A stretch of DNA of 64,000 nucleotides from JAXGMV01 sp040768445 (GCA_040768445.1 JAXGMV010000001.1:1178001-1242000); one strand, 5' to 3'; shown: positions 33,907-43,593, numbered from the stretch's first letter. The notes: generated by a model not told the origin, from the sequence alone. Numbers and translations are program-made.

Positions 33907-35661
33907 ATGTCGGACGAAACACTTGAACTGGCTGGAGCGGTTGACCGCCCCGGTGGTGTTGCCCTTGACCAAAGCAAGCAGCTGGACTTAATGTGGGGCG
34001 TCAAAATTCCTGTGCGAGATGGCACCCTGCTGAATGCCACGATTTTCAAACCAAAAAATGCTGCCCACCCGGTGCCGGCGATTTTTACACTGACCCCGTA
34101 TATTTCAGACACTTATCATGAGCGCGGTATCTACTTCGCCCAACACGATTACGCCTTTGCGCTGGTGGATGTGCGCGGACGCGGCAACTCGCAGGGTGAG
34201 TTTGAGCCGATGGTCAACGAGGCGCGTGATGGTTACGACATAACTGAGTGGCTGGCAAAACAGCCCTGGTGTGACGGGCAGGTGACCATGTGGGGCGGTT
34301 CCTATGCTGGCTTTAACCAGTGGTCAACTCTCAAGGAGTTTCCACCGCACATGAAAACTATCGTGCCTGTCGCATCCGGCTTCCCGAGCGTGGATTTTCC
34401 CTTTCCCAAGAATATCGGCGCCAGCTATTTCATGCAGTGGCTCACCTACACCAGCGGTGTGACTGGCAATACCAACCTGTTTGCTGAAGCGGATTTCTGG
34501 ACACAGAAGTTCATGGAGATGTACGTCAACCACCTGCCGTTCAAGGATCTCGACAAAATTTCAGGAAACACCAGTACGCACTTTCAAACCTGGCTCAAGC
34601 ACCGCGGACCGAGTCCATACTGGGATGCGATGAACCCAACCGAAGCGGATTATGCCCGTTTCAATGTGCCGATACTGACCATCACCGGGCATTATGACGG
34701 CGATCAAAATGGCGCCATGGGGCTTTATAAGCTGCATATGGCACACGGCAGACCGGAGGCAATCAGGGCGCATTACCTGGTCATCGGTCCGTGGGATCAC
34801 GCCGGTACACGCACACCGCGCAAGTCTTTCGGCGGACTGACCTTTGGGGATGCCTCACTGGTGGATATGAATGCCCTGCACAAGGAGTGGTATGACTGGA
34901 CCATGAAAGGCGGACCAAAGCCTGAATTTCTAAAAGACCGGGTGGCATATTACGTAGCCGGCACCGAGACCTGGAAATATGCACCCAGTTTGGAAGAGAT
35001 GACGGCAGAGATGCGCCCGTACTTCCTGCATGCACCCACAGATGGCGCAGGTGATGCTTTTCACTCAGGTCACTTGCTGACCGAGCTGTCGGATTCACAG
35101 CCGGATGTGTTTACTTATGACCCGCTCGATACCCGCCCGGGCGTTGATCTTGAGAGCGAGCTGGTGCTCAAGCCCTATACCGACCAGCGCTTTGCGCTCA
35201 ACCTGTATGGTGCCGGTGTGGTGTTCCACACTGAACCGTTTGATGAAGCGGTTGAACTGAGCGGCTACACCAGGCTGCATGCCTGGATGTCGCTGGACGT
35301 GCCGGATACCGACTTTGCGGTTGACCTGTATGAAATCTTCAAAGATGGGTCTTCCATCCTGCTGACATCGGATATCCTGCGCGCCCGCTACCGCAAAGGC
35401 ACGCGCCATGAAGAGTTGATTGTGCCCGGTGAAATCAACGAGTATGTCTTTGACGCCTTCACGCTGTTTTGCCGGCAGATCAGTAAGGGCAGCCGGCTGC
35501 GGCTGGTGATAAAGTGTAACAACACCCCCCAGGCGGAAAAGAACTATAACGCCGGCGGCAGGGTGGAAGAGGAAAGCGGTGCGGATGCCCGTACAGCTAC
35601 CATTACCCTGTACCATGACAGCCAATACCCCAGCCGGCTGGAACTGCCCATCGGCAGGTAA
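33907..35661 (+). CDS. CocE/NonD family hydrolase (X-Pro dipeptidyl-peptidase S15 fold)
   Basis: 584 aa. The alpha/beta-hydrolase core has the nucleophile in GGSYAG (Ser), oxyanion loop ALVDVRGRGNSQGEF, an acid in ITGHYDGD and the His of GPWDHAGTR. The C-terminal jelly-roll (about 430-584) is the X-Pro dipeptidyl-peptidase C domain. The family cleaves acyl esters or Pro-containing peptides; no signal peptide, so cytoplasmic. The length is right for CocE-like enzymes. Cotranscription with the upstream MFS and downstream methyltransferase is likely (10-nt gap to the latter). Confidence 0.9.
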   Translation: MSDETLELAGAVDRPGGVALDQSKQLDLMWGVKIPVRDGTLLNATIFKPKNAAHPVPAIFTLTPYISDTYHERGIYFAQHDYAFALVDVRGRGNSQGEFEPMVNEARDGYDITEWLAKQPWCDGQVTMWGGSYAGFNQWSTLKEFPPHMKTIVPVASGFPSVDFPFPKNIGASYFMQWLTYTSGVTGNTNLFAEADFWTQKFMEMYVNHLPFKDLDKISGNTSTHFQTWLKHRGPSPYWDAMNPTEADYARFNVPILTITGHYDGDQNGAMGLYKLHMAHGRPEAIRAHYLVIGPWDHAGTRTPRKSFGGLTFGDASLVDMNALHKEWYDWTMKGGPKPEFLKDRVAYYVAGTETWKYAPSLEEMTAEMRPYFLHAPTDGAGDAFHSGHLLTELSDSQPDVFTYDPLDTRPGVDLESELVLKPYTDQRFALNLYGAGVVFHTEPFDEAVELSGYTRLHAWMSLDVPDTDFAVDLYEIFKDGSSILLTSDILRARYRKGTRHEELIVPGEINEYVFDAFTLFCRQISKGSRLRLVIKCNNTPQAEKNYNAGGRVEEESGADARTATITLYHDSQYPSRLELPIGR

Positions 35662-35671
35662 AGAGATTAGC

Positions 35672-36430
35672 ATGATAGAACCTGAATTTGACCGGCTGGT
35701 GTCAGAAGCGCTTGAGCATCAGTTCAGCGGCTGGGATTTCTCCTGGCTGAAGGAGCGCTGGATCTCCGGTGAGACGCCCTGGGACTACCGGGCGGAAGTG
35801 GTAACACGCCTGCCCGGTGTAAAGCGCCTGCTGGACATGGGCACCGGCGGCGGCGAGTTTCTTGCCAGTTTGCCGGGTTTACCAAAATTTGTCACTGCCA
35901 CGGAAGGGTACATACCCAACGTGGGTGTGGCAGGAAAGCGTCTGCATCCGCTGGGCATCAGCGTTGTCGGGGTTGAGGGAGATGAAGATCGCCTGCCATT
36001 TGCCGGTGGCAGCTTTGACCTGGTCATCAACCGGCATGAATCTTTTGAGGGGCTTGAACTGGCGCGCATCCTTGTGCCCGGCGGCATGTTTCTCAGCCAG
36101 CAGGTGGGCGGGCGCGACAACAGCGAGCTCAACCGTGTCCTGGCGCCTGAGACGCTGCCGCAGTACAACGATCAGAGCCTGCAGTTTCACATCAATGTTC
36201 TGCAGTCTGCCGGGCTTGAGATTCTGGACGCACGTGAAGCCTATATTCCTGAGCTGTTCAAGGATATCGGTACGGTGGTGTTCTACCTGAAGATCATCAC
36301 CTGGCAGATACCGGGTTTTGCCGTTGAGGACAACCTCGACCGGTTGTATACGCTGCATAAGCAGATGCAGGCTGACGGTGGTTTCAAGTCCTTCAGCCAC
36401 AGGCTGCTGTTGCGTGCAGTCAGACATTGA
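35672..36430 (+). CDS. SAM-dependent methyltransferase
   Basis: 252 aa; the start is the ATG at 35672, just after the CocE gene. Motif I RLLDMGTGGGEFLASL, acidic residue near VVGVEGDEDRLPF, and post-motif GGSFDLVINRHES are clear class I methyltransferase marks. The N-terminal WDFSWLKERWISGETPWDYRAEV segment resembles methyltransferases of the type associated with Rossmann-only YtqB-like proteins. Substrate unknown. It is followed 13 nt later by a membrane methyltransferase. Confidence 0.88.
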   Translation: MIEPEFDRLVSEALEHQFSGWDFSWLKERWISGETPWDYRAEVVTRLPGVKRLLDMGTGGGEFLASLPGLPKFVTATEGYIPNVGVAGKRLHPLGISVVGVEGDEDRLPFAGGSFDLVINRHESFEGLELARILVPGGMFLSQQVGGRDNSELNRVLAPETLPQYNDQSLQFHINVLQSAGLEILDAREAYIPELFKDIGTVVFYLKIITWQIPGFAVEDNLDRLYTLHKQMQADGGFKSFSHRLLLRAVRH

Positions 36431-36443
36431 AAGGATGCTCACG

Positions 36444-37058
36444 ATGACCGATTGGTTGGATAATGCTTTAATTATTCTCTTGGTATTCGCCGTATATGCC
36501 GTCCTGCATTCCTTGATGGCGTCCCTGCGGGCGAAAGCGCTGGCTGAGCAGTGGTTTGGTATCAATACCCGGCGCTGGTACCGGCTGGGCTTTGTGGTGA
36601 TCGTCACCATCACGTTTCTGCCAGTATTGGGGTTTACTGTGCTGCTGCCGGCTAAGACGCTTTATATCATCCCTGTGCCGTGGGTGATTGGCACCATCCT
36701 ACTGCAAATATTGGCAGTGATGGGCGTTCTGATCGTCGTTGGGCAAACCGGCGCTTCCCGCTTTTTGGGCTTTGACCAGCTGTCAGAGCCGGCTGAGCGG
36801 GCACACCCGCCGGATTTTGTTGCCCACGGCTGGTATGCGCATGTGCGGCACCCGCTCTACTTATTCGGGCTTGTAATCCTTTGGCTGATGCCTTTGATGA
36901 CCACCAACATCCTGGCACTGAACCTGGGTGTGACAGCCTATTTCCTGGTTGGATCCATCTTTGAAGAAAACAAACTTTTGCACGAATTCGGCGACGTGTA
37001 CCACCGCTACCGGCAAACAGTGCCGCGCCTGATCCCCCGGCTGAAGCGGCAGCAGTAA
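36444..37058 (+). CDS. Isoprenylcysteine carboxyl methyltransferase-like membrane protein
   Basis: 204 aa from the ATG at 36444. About five helices and the ICMT/PEMT hallmark HVRHPLYLFGLVILWLMPLM plus EENKLLHEFGDVYHRYRQTVPRLIP, where His and Glu residues bind SAM at the membrane face. Relatives include NnrU, methanethiol and phospholipid methyltransferases; the substrate is unknown. Last gene of the 32.6-37.1 kb run. Confidence 0.85.
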   Translation: MTDWLDNALIILLVFAVYAVLHSLMASLRAKALAEQWFGINTRRWYRLGFVVIVTITFLPVLGFTVLLPAKTLYIIPVPWVIGTILLQILAVMGVLIVVGQTGASRFLGFDQLSEPAERAHPPDFVAHGWYAHVRHPLYLFGLVILWLMPLMTTNILALNLGVTAYFLVGSIFEENKLLHEFGDVYHRYRQTVPRLIPRLKRQQ

Positions 37059-37173
37059 ACATACCCTGCAAGACACCAGTCTCTTTTGCTTCTAAAAACA
37101 AGCTCTTAACTCTATACTACATTTATCATTTCATATTTTGCTGGATAATTTTTTCCGGCAGCATACCTGAAAA

Positions 37174-39492
37174 ATGCCCTTACTCTGGCTGTCTATTTCA
37201 TTTTTCATTGGGCTGATTGCCGCTTCCACACTGGCAGTTCATTGGTGGTGGTGGGCGTTGGCTGCTGCACTCTCAGCGCTGCTGGTCTGGCTGGAAATCC
37301 GCCGATCTCCCACCAACGAACGTTACACCTTCTGGCGTGTTTACAGCAAGGTGCCGGCTGCTGCCCTGTTGGTCAGCTTCTTTATCGGTTGTGTACTGTT
37401 TTCTGTCGCACAATACAAGGCATCAAACAAACCCTTATCCCGGTATGCCGATGGCGGTCTTTATCGCATGGAGGGGCAGGTGGTCAGTATGCCGGAGCCC
37501 GGCCTCAACAGCACCACCTTTGATATTGAGGTGCGTACAATTGCCTTGGTGAATGAAGCAGGCAACCTGGGCGGTGTGCAGTCGGTTGATGGTAGGGCAC
37601 GGGTGACACTGTGGTTTCTGGATGATCTGACCTACGGCAGTCTGGTTACACTGCAGGGCAGCCTGCGTGACCCAGCCCAGGCTGTTGATGCCGGGTATGC
37701 CCGTTATCTTTCGGTACGCGGTATTGATGTGTTGATCAACGGCACTTCTCTTGAATCTGTCAAACCGGACAGAGGGAACTTCATTCTGTGGGCTGTTTAC
37801 CGGCTGCGCAGCCGCGCCTTTGAGCTGATCAACCGCTGGTACCCTCAGCCTGAAGCATCCCTGCTGGCAGGTATACTGCTGGGCATTGAAAGCACCATCC
37901 CGGCGGAGGTGAAAGGCGATTTTCGCGCCAGCGGCCTGACACATTTGATTGCCATCTCAGGTTTCAACATTGCCCTGATTGCAGGTTTCCTGACGACTAT
38001 CAGCCGCCGCTTACTGCCACGCTGGCCGGCGCTGGTTTTCACACTCTTGGGTATCCTGTTTTATACCCTGCTTGCTGGCGCAGATGCGTCAGTGGTGCGG
38101 GCAGCGGTGATGGGCTCTGTTGGCATCATTGGTCACTATCTTGGCAGGCGGCAGGCCAGCCTCAACACGCTGTGTCTCACAGCCGCTGTGATGGGGGTCT
38201 TTCAGCCGTTTGTGATTTACGATATCGGTTTCCAACTATCCTTCCTGGCCACGCTGGGATTGATCCTGTACGCCGCGCCCATGCAGTCTGCCTTCACCGG
38301 CTGGCTGACGCGCTGGATGCCGGCTGAGCGGGCAAGAAAAATTGCCGCGCCGGTGGGTGAGTATTTACTCTTCACATTGGCGGCACAGCTGACAACCTTC
38401 CCGGTAATTGCCTATCATTTTCAACGCTTTTCATTCAGCTCACTGCTGGCTAACCCGCTGGCGCTGCCGGCACAGCCCTTGCTGATGATCACTGGCGGCC
38501 TGTCGGTATTAATTGGGCTGGTTGTGCCTTGGGTAGGTAAACTACTGTCCTTTTTTGCCTGGCCGCTGGCGGCATACACCATCAAAATCGCTTCTTTGTT
38601 CGGATCCATCCGGGGCGGGTTGCTGGTTTTTGAGGATTTTTCTCTTCCATTGGTGCTGTTCCTGTACTTACTGCTGGCGGTTCTCACACTGGGCTGGCGC
38701 ACACTGCCGCGCTTCAAGCCTGCGCTCAGGTCATCCACAGTCATTGCAGGGCTGGGGCTGGGCACGCTGGCGATCTGGCGCCTGGCACTGGGCGCTCCTG
38801 ATGGACAACTGCACCTGACCATCCTGTCACTATCAGGTAGGCCTGCAGTGCTGGTACAAACGCCTGCCGGCAACACGACTTTGATTGATGCATCCGGTGT
38901 GGGGTTACCGCTGGCAAACAGCGTCGGTGGGCATCTGCCGCCAGGTGCCGGGTTGGACATGTACCTGTACAGCGGGCGTAAGAACCCGTCAAGGGAATCC
39001 ATTAAGCTGTTTTTTGAACGCTACCCACCTGAATACCTGCTGATGGATGGCAGCCTGATCACTGCGCGCTGGTTGGATGAAGATGATTATGATGTCGACC
39101 TTCCAAAGCCAACTGCACTGCAGCAGGGCATGCAGGTCAACCTCGACAACAGTGTGACCCTCGAGGTGCTTCAACATACCAACCGCAGCACCGCTCTAAT
39201 GATACGATATGGGGATTTTCAACTGCTGCTGCCGGGTGGTTTCAGCATCGAAACCCTGACTCGACACCCAGAACTCAACCTGGAGGGTGTCACCGCGATA
39301 GCGCTCTCAGCCGAAGAGCTGCCGGGTGGAATAGACAGCTGGCTGGCGCTGGATGCACCGGTAATGATCTGGAGCGGCAGTGAACCGCCGGAAGGACTGC
39401 CGCAGGGTAGTGGGTGGCAGCTGCTTGGCGAGGGTGGCTGGGTGCGCATCAGCACCGATGGCAGGCAGATGTGGCTGCAGGTCAGCAAGTAA
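37174..39492 (+). CDS. comEC: ComEC/Rec2-type DNA-uptake channel with degenerate C-terminal domain
   Basis: 772 aa. N-terminal helices and the DUF4131 beta domain (about 30-170), then the Competence domain (about 215-500) with GILLGIESTIPAEVKGDFRASGLTHLIAISGFNIAL, the classical ComEC core. The C-terminal region (about 585-772) occupies the place of the metallo-beta-lactamase nuclease domain, but the HxHxDH zinc motif is absent: ILSLSGRPAVLVQTPAGNTTLIDASG is followed by no His cluster. It should still form the channel that passes single-stranded DNA. No other com genes lie nearby. Confidence 0.9.
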   Translation: MPLLWLSISFFIGLIAASTLAVHWWWWALAAALSALLVWLEIRRSPTNERYTFWRVYSKVPAAALLVSFFIGCVLFSVAQYKASNKPLSRYADGGLYRMEGQVVSMPEPGLNSTTFDIEVRTIALVNEAGNLGGVQSVDGRARVTLWFLDDLTYGSLVTLQGSLRDPAQAVDAGYARYLSVRGIDVLINGTSLESVKPDRGNFILWAVYRLRSRAFELINRWYPQPEASLLAGILLGIESTIPAEVKGDFRASGLTHLIAISGFNIALIAGFLTTISRRLLPRWPALVFTLLGILFYTLLAGADASVVRAAVMGSVGIIGHYLGRRQASLNTLCLTAAVMGVFQPFVIYDIGFQLSFLATLGLILYAAPMQSAFTGWLTRWMPAERARKIAAPVGEYLLFTLAAQLTTFPVIAYHFQRFSFSSLLANPLALPAQPLLMITGGLSVLIGLVVPWVGKLLSFFAWPLAAYTIKIASLFGSIRGGLLVFEDFSLPLVLFLYLLLAVLTLGWRTLPRFKPALRSSTVIAGLGLGTLAIWRLALGAPDGQLHLTILSLSGRPAVLVQTPAGNTTLIDASGVGLPLANSVGGHLPPGAGLDMYLYSGRKNPSRESIKLFFERYPPEYLLMDGSLITARWLDEDDYDVDLPKPTALQQGMQVNLDNSVTLEVLQHTNRSTALMIRYGDFQLLLPGGFSIETLTRHPELNLEGVTAIALSAEELPGGIDSWLALDAPVMIWSGSEPPEGLPQGSGWQLLGEGGWVRISTDGRQMWLQVSK

Positions 39493-39620
39493 CCGCTGTC
39501 GCACAAATGACGAATACACTGCTTCCATGGACAGGTACTGATAGGCGGATATCCAGTAGAATTGAATCAGGCAGATGGCTTCGCTGCCGAATAGTGACTT
39601 TATAGAAGGAACTTTACACA

Positions 39621-40520
39621 ATGCGCACATTTAAACTCCCGGCGGTTCCACCATTTTCCCTGGCATCTGTCGTCCAATCGCACGGCTGGTACCAGCTGGC
39701 GCCATTTGAGTATGACCCGAATGATGGATCGCTGATGTACACTGCCCGTCTTGATAGCGGCAGGGTGCTGCAGTTGAACATAACCCAATCCGGTACCGGT
39801 GTATCGGCAGCCTATGAGCCTGAGCTCACCCACACAGAAACCAGCGAGGTCAGCCGGATGGTGACCTGGATGCTGGGGCTCGACCAGCACTTTGGCGCGT
39901 TCTACCAGTTCTGCCGGGATGAGCCGGCGCTGGCACAGTCTGAAGCGCTTGCCCGCGGCAGGCTTCTGCGCTCACCGACACTGTTTGAGGATGTGGTTAA
40001 AACTATCCTGACCACCAACACCGCCTGGTCGGGCACAAAACGTATGAATACCAAACTGATCTCGCTGTACGGCGAGCCCGTGCCTGCACAGCCGATAGTA
40101 AAAGCCTTTCCAACACCACAGGCGCTGGCTGAACTGGATGAACCTGCCCTGCGCAAGGATGCTGGTCTCGGTTACCGGGCGCCGTACATCCTCGAGCTTG
40201 CACAGCGTACAGCTTCCGGTGAACTTGATCTTGAAGCACATAAAAACGGGCAATTTGCCACATCGGATTTGAAAAAATGGCTGTTGAGTCTCAAGGGTGT
40301 TGGACCATATGCCGCCGCCAACCTGATGATGCTGCTCGGGCATTACGACGAGGTGCCGGTCGATTCCTGGGCGCTGATGATGGTCTCGCGTGAATTCTAC
40401 AACAGTGAGCCGGTCACGGTCAAACAGGTGCGTGCTGCCTTTGAACGCTGGGGAGAGTGGCAGGGGTTGGCGTATTTCCTGTGGGACTGGAAAAACGGTG
40501 GCGCCAGTCAGCCAGCCTGA
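39621..40520 (+). CDS. HhH-GPD DNA glycosylase (AlkA/MagIII-like)
   Basis: 299 aa. The helix-hairpin-helix LLSLKGVGPYAAANLMMLLG is followed by the catalytic Asp in VPVDSW; the Lys used by bifunctional Ogg/Nth enzymes is not present at the hairpin, so a monofunctional 3-methyladenine-type enzyme is likely. The N-terminal beta-rich region (1-90) matches the AlkA-type N domain. It removes damaged bases in base-excision repair. RBS AAGGAAC near the ATG at 39621. Confidence 0.87.
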   Translation: MRTFKLPAVPPFSLASVVQSHGWYQLAPFEYDPNDGSLMYTARLDSGRVLQLNITQSGTGVSAAYEPELTHTETSEVSRMVTWMLGLDQHFGAFYQFCRDEPALAQSEALARGRLLRSPTLFEDVVKTILTTNTAWSGTKRMNTKLISLYGEPVPAQPIVKAFPTPQALAELDEPALRKDAGLGYRAPYILELAQRTASGELDLEAHKNGQFATSDLKKWLLSLKGVGPYAAANLMMLLGHYDEVPVDSWALMMVSREFYNSEPVTVKQVRAAFERWGEWQGLAYFLWDWKNGGASQPA

Positions 40521-40573
40521 AGTCTTTGGTTGAGCGACTCTGTAATCACGCATGTTTGTGCGAAAAGAACTAC

Positions 40574-40613
40574 CTGTCTGGTGGATATCAGACAGAAAAA
40601 TCAAGTCTATAAT
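40574..40613 (+). promoter_or_regulatory. Inverted repeat and -10 box upstream of aminotransferase operon
   Basis: A perfect inverted repeat CTGTCTG-N8-CAGACAG (40574-40595) lies over the -35 region of a TATAAT box (40608-40613), whose -35 hexamer is poor. It is a candidate operator. Confidence 0.5.
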
Positions 40614-40650
40614 GAATTTACAGTCATTTGATACCAAGTGGAGGGTTGAC

Positions 40651-41964
40651 ATGTCAGAAGACAAGCATATTGTCGGTGATGACCTTGTGAAGTTGAACAA
40701 GGAGCATGTGTTCTTTTCCTGGTCGGTACAGAATGAAGTACAGCCCATCCCAATTGAGAGCGGCGAGGGCATTTACTACTGGGATACCTCTGGCCGGCGC
40801 TACATGGATTTCTCCTCGCAGTTGATGAGCCTGAACATTGGCTACCAGCACCCCAAGGTGGTGAAAGCGATACAGGAGCAAGCTGGCAAGCTGACCGTGG
40901 CGCATCCCAATACCGCCCACGAACCCAAGGCGGTGCTGGGGAAAATGCTGTCTGAGCTTACGCCGGGAAAACTTAACAAGGCATTCTTCACACTCGGTGG
41001 CTCCGAATCTAATGAAAACGCCATCAAGTTGGCGCGCATGTACACTCGTAAGAGTAAGATATTTGCCCGTTACATCTCCTACCACGGCGCCACCATGGGG
41101 TCAATTACCCTCTCCGGCGATTACCGCCGACCTCCGGTGGAGCCCGGCATTCCGGGCGTGGTGCATTTCTTTGATCCCTACTGCTACCGCTGTACCTTTG
41201 GGCACACACCGCAGACCTGTCACCGGGAGTGCGTGACACACCTGGAGGAGATGATCTTGAATGAAGGACCTCAAACGGTCGCGGCTGTGATCATGGAAGG
41301 TGTCACGGGTTCCAACGGCATCCTGGTGCCGCCGGATGACTACTGGCCGCGCATCCGCGAGATCACTAAAAAATATGATGTACTGCTGATCTCCGATGAG
41401 GTGATGAGCGGGTTTGGCCGCACAGGGCGCTGGTTTGCTGTGAACAACTGGGACGTTGAGCCGGACATGATGACCCTGGCGAAAGGTATGACCTGCGGTT
41501 ACCTGCCATTGGGTGCGCTGATGGTCAGCGACGAGATCGCCAACTATTACAACGACAAGTACCTCTTCCTCGGGTTGACATACTTCGGTCACCCGATGTC
41601 GTGTGCGACGGCCATTGCCACCATCAATGTTTACAAAGAAGAACATGTGATGGAAAACGTGCAGCAGCAGAGTGTTCTGCTTGGGCAGCGGTTGGAAGAA
41701 CTGAAGCAGAAATATACTGCGGTCGGTGATGTGCGTTATATTGGACTGTTCTCGGTGATTGAGCTGGTGAAAGACCGCCAGACACGCGAGCGCATGGGCG
41801 CTGATGTGATGAACAAGATCAAAGCTGCGCTAACGGCTGAAGGGCTGACCACTTTTGTCAACAAGAACATGGTCTTTGTCTGCCCGCCTCTGATTATCAC
41901 GCAGCAGCAGCTCAATGACGGGCTGGATATCATTGACCGAGCAATTGGCAGTATCAGCCAGTGA
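40651..41964 (+). CDS. Class III (omega-type) aminotransferase
   Basis: 437 aa; the ATG at 40651 follows GTGGAGGGTT. PLP site: TLAKGMTCGYLPLGALMVSD contains the Schiff-base Lys; ISDEVMSGFGRTGRWF supplies the Asp. It also contains ESNENAIKLARMYT. The enzyme moves the amino group from an omega-amino acid (beta-alanine, 3-aminoisobutyrate, taurine or GABA) to pyruvate or 2-oxoglutarate. The next gene, an MmsA-type dehydrogenase, uses the semialdehyde product. A Cys-rich loop CYRCTFGHTPQTCHREC is a notable insertion. Confidence 0.88.
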   Translation: MSEDKHIVGDDLVKLNKEHVFFSWSVQNEVQPIPIESGEGIYYWDTSGRRYMDFSSQLMSLNIGYQHPKVVKAIQEQAGKLTVAHPNTAHEPKAVLGKMLSELTPGKLNKAFFTLGGSESNENAIKLARMYTRKSKIFARYISYHGATMGSITLSGDYRRPPVEPGIPGVVHFFDPYCYRCTFGHTPQTCHRECVTHLEEMILNEGPQTVAAVIMEGVTGSNGILVPPDDYWPRIREITKKYDVLLISDEVMSGFGRTGRWFAVNNWDVEPDMMTLAKGMTCGYLPLGALMVSDEIANYYNDKYLFLGLTYFGHPMSCATAIATINVYKEEHVMENVQQQSVLLGQRLEELKQKYTAVGDVRYIGLFSVIELVKDRQTRERMGADVMNKIKAALTAEGLTTFVNKNMVFVCPPLIITQQQLNDGLDIIDRAIGSISQ

Positions 41965-41995
41965 CAGGTTGAAAGCAGAAAAGGGAGAAATGTGG

Positions 41996-43474
41996 ATGAA
42001 AGCGAAACATGAAGTATTGAATTATGTCGACAACCAGTGGCAAAAGGTAAAGGCTGCGGAATTCAAAGCGGTGTACAACCCGGCAACCGGTGAACTGCTG
42101 GCTGAGACGCCGCTTGCAGGCGCTGATGCCGTCAACCAGGCGGTGGAATCAGCCAATAAGGCTTATGAGAACTGGCGGCGGGTGCCCACCGGTGAACGCA
42201 TCCAGTACCTGTTCGAGTTGAAAGATCTGATGGAGTTCAACCTGGAGGACATTGCCAGGACTATCACGCTGGAATGTGGTAAGACTTTGGACGAGTCACG
42301 CGGTGAGCTCAGGCGCGCGATTGAAAATGTGGAAGTAGCCTGCGGCATGCCGATGATGATGCAGGGCGCGGTCAACGAGGATATCGCCCGCGGCATTGAT
42401 GAGTTTATGGTCCGCCAGCCGCTGGGCGTTGGTGCCGCCATCTGCCCGTTCAACTTTCCTGCCATGATTCCGTTCTGGTTCATGCCCTATGCGATTGCAG
42501 CCGGCAACACCTACATCATCAAGCCATCGGAACGGGTGCCGCTCACCATGCAGAAGCTCTTTGGATTAATCGAACAGATCAACCTGCCGGCTGGCGTTGT
42601 GAACATGGTCAACGGCGCTAACGTGGCAGTGGATGCCCTGCTTGACCATCCGGGTATCAAAGCCGTCAGTTTTGTCGGCTCAACAAAAACTGCCCGTTAC
42701 ATCTACGCCCGTGCGGCAGCCAACGGCAAGCGTGCCCAGTGCCAGGGCGGTGCCAAGAACCCGGTGGTGATTATGCCGGATGCTGACCTGGACACTGCTA
42801 TCAGGATCATCGGCGACTCGGCCTTTGGCTGTGCCGGCCAACGCTGCGCGGCTGTCTCGCTGGTAATGACCGTCGGCGATGTACAAAAGCCGTTCACCGA
42901 AGCCATGGTGCAGGCGTCTGCCGCACGAACCGTTGGCGACGGCTTGCAGGAGAGCATCATGATGGGGCCGGTGATCAGTGATGTCGCGAAAGAACGCATT
43001 GAGAATGCCGTGGAAGAAGGCATCAGGGCAGGTGCTGAGGTCGAACTTGAGGGACGTGACGCTGTTATTTCCGGTTATGAAGGCGGCTACTTTATCAAAC
43101 CTACCATCCTCAGCAACGTTTCACCTGAAAACCCGCTTGCCAGCACTGAATTATTTGGCCCGGTTGTCTCCATGACGCATGTCAATACGCTGGAGGAGGC
43201 GATTGGCACCATTAACCGCGGCAGCTACGGCAACATGGCCTGTATTTTCACCGGAAGCGGCGCAGCGGCACGCAAGTTCCGCAACGAGGTTGAAGCCGGC
43301 GATATTGGTATCAACATTGGCATAGCAGCGCCTATGGCTTATTTCCCGTTCAGCGGTTGGAAAGATAGTTTCTTTGGTGATATGCACGGCCAGGCAATGG
43401 ACGCGGTGGAGTTCTTCACCCAGAAGAAGGTGGTCGTGGAGCGCTGGCCCAAGGAGTGGTCCCGCAAGTTCTGA
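41996..43474 (+). CDS. mmsA: CoA-acylating (methyl)malonate-semialdehyde dehydrogenase
   Basis: 492 aa from the ATG at 41996 (GGGAG 8 nt upstream; ATG 41990 is too close). ALDH fold: NAD-binding region FNFPAMIPFWFMPYAIAAGNTYIIKPSE, catalytic Cys in FGCAGQRCAA and Glu-poor active site typical of the MmsA subgroup, with VGSTKTARYIYARAAANGKRAQCQGGAKN. The reaction is malonate or methylmalonate semialdehyde + CoA + NAD to acetyl- or propionyl-CoA, CO2 and NADH. With the aminotransferase it completes beta-alanine or valine/thymine catabolism. A terminator follows. Confidence 0.93.
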   Translation: MKAKHEVLNYVDNQWQKVKAAEFKAVYNPATGELLAETPLAGADAVNQAVESANKAYENWRRVPTGERIQYLFELKDLMEFNLEDIARTITLECGKTLDESRGELRRAIENVEVACGMPMMMQGAVNEDIARGIDEFMVRQPLGVGAAICPFNFPAMIPFWFMPYAIAAGNTYIIKPSERVPLTMQKLFGLIEQINLPAGVVNMVNGANVAVDALLDHPGIKAVSFVGSTKTARYIYARAAANGKRAQCQGGAKNPVVIMPDADLDTAIRIIGDSAFGCAGQRCAAVSLVMTVGDVQKPFTEAMVQASAARTVGDGLQESIMMGPVISDVAKERIENAVEEGIRAGAEVELEGRDAVISGYEGGYFIKPTILSNVSPENPLASTELFGPVVSMTHVNTLEEAIGTINRGSYGNMACIFTGSGAAARKFRNEVEAGDIGINIGIAAPMAYFPFSGWKDSFFGDMHGQAMDAVEFFTQKKVVVERWPKEWSRKF

Positions 43475-43495
43475 GATTTCATATGAGGCAAAATG

Positions 43496-43523
43496 ACAGC
43501 CAGCCCGCGGGTTGGCTGTTTCA
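43496..43523 (+). terminator. Rho-independent terminator
   Basis: ACAGCCAGCCC and GGGTTGGCTGT pair over 11 bp (one G-U) and TTTC follows. Confidence 0.8.
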
Positions 43524-43530
43524 GTTAAGT

Positions 43531-43560
43531 TTGCCAATCATCTGCCGGCTGCACTATAAT
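43531..43560 (+). promoter_or_regulatory. Promoter of the MBL-fold/serine hydrolase operon
   Basis: TTGCCA (43531-43536), an 18-nt spacer and TATAAT (43555-43560). Confidence 0.75.
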
Positions 43561-43593
43561 AACAGGTGCGCTACACCTCGTTAGGAGAGAACC

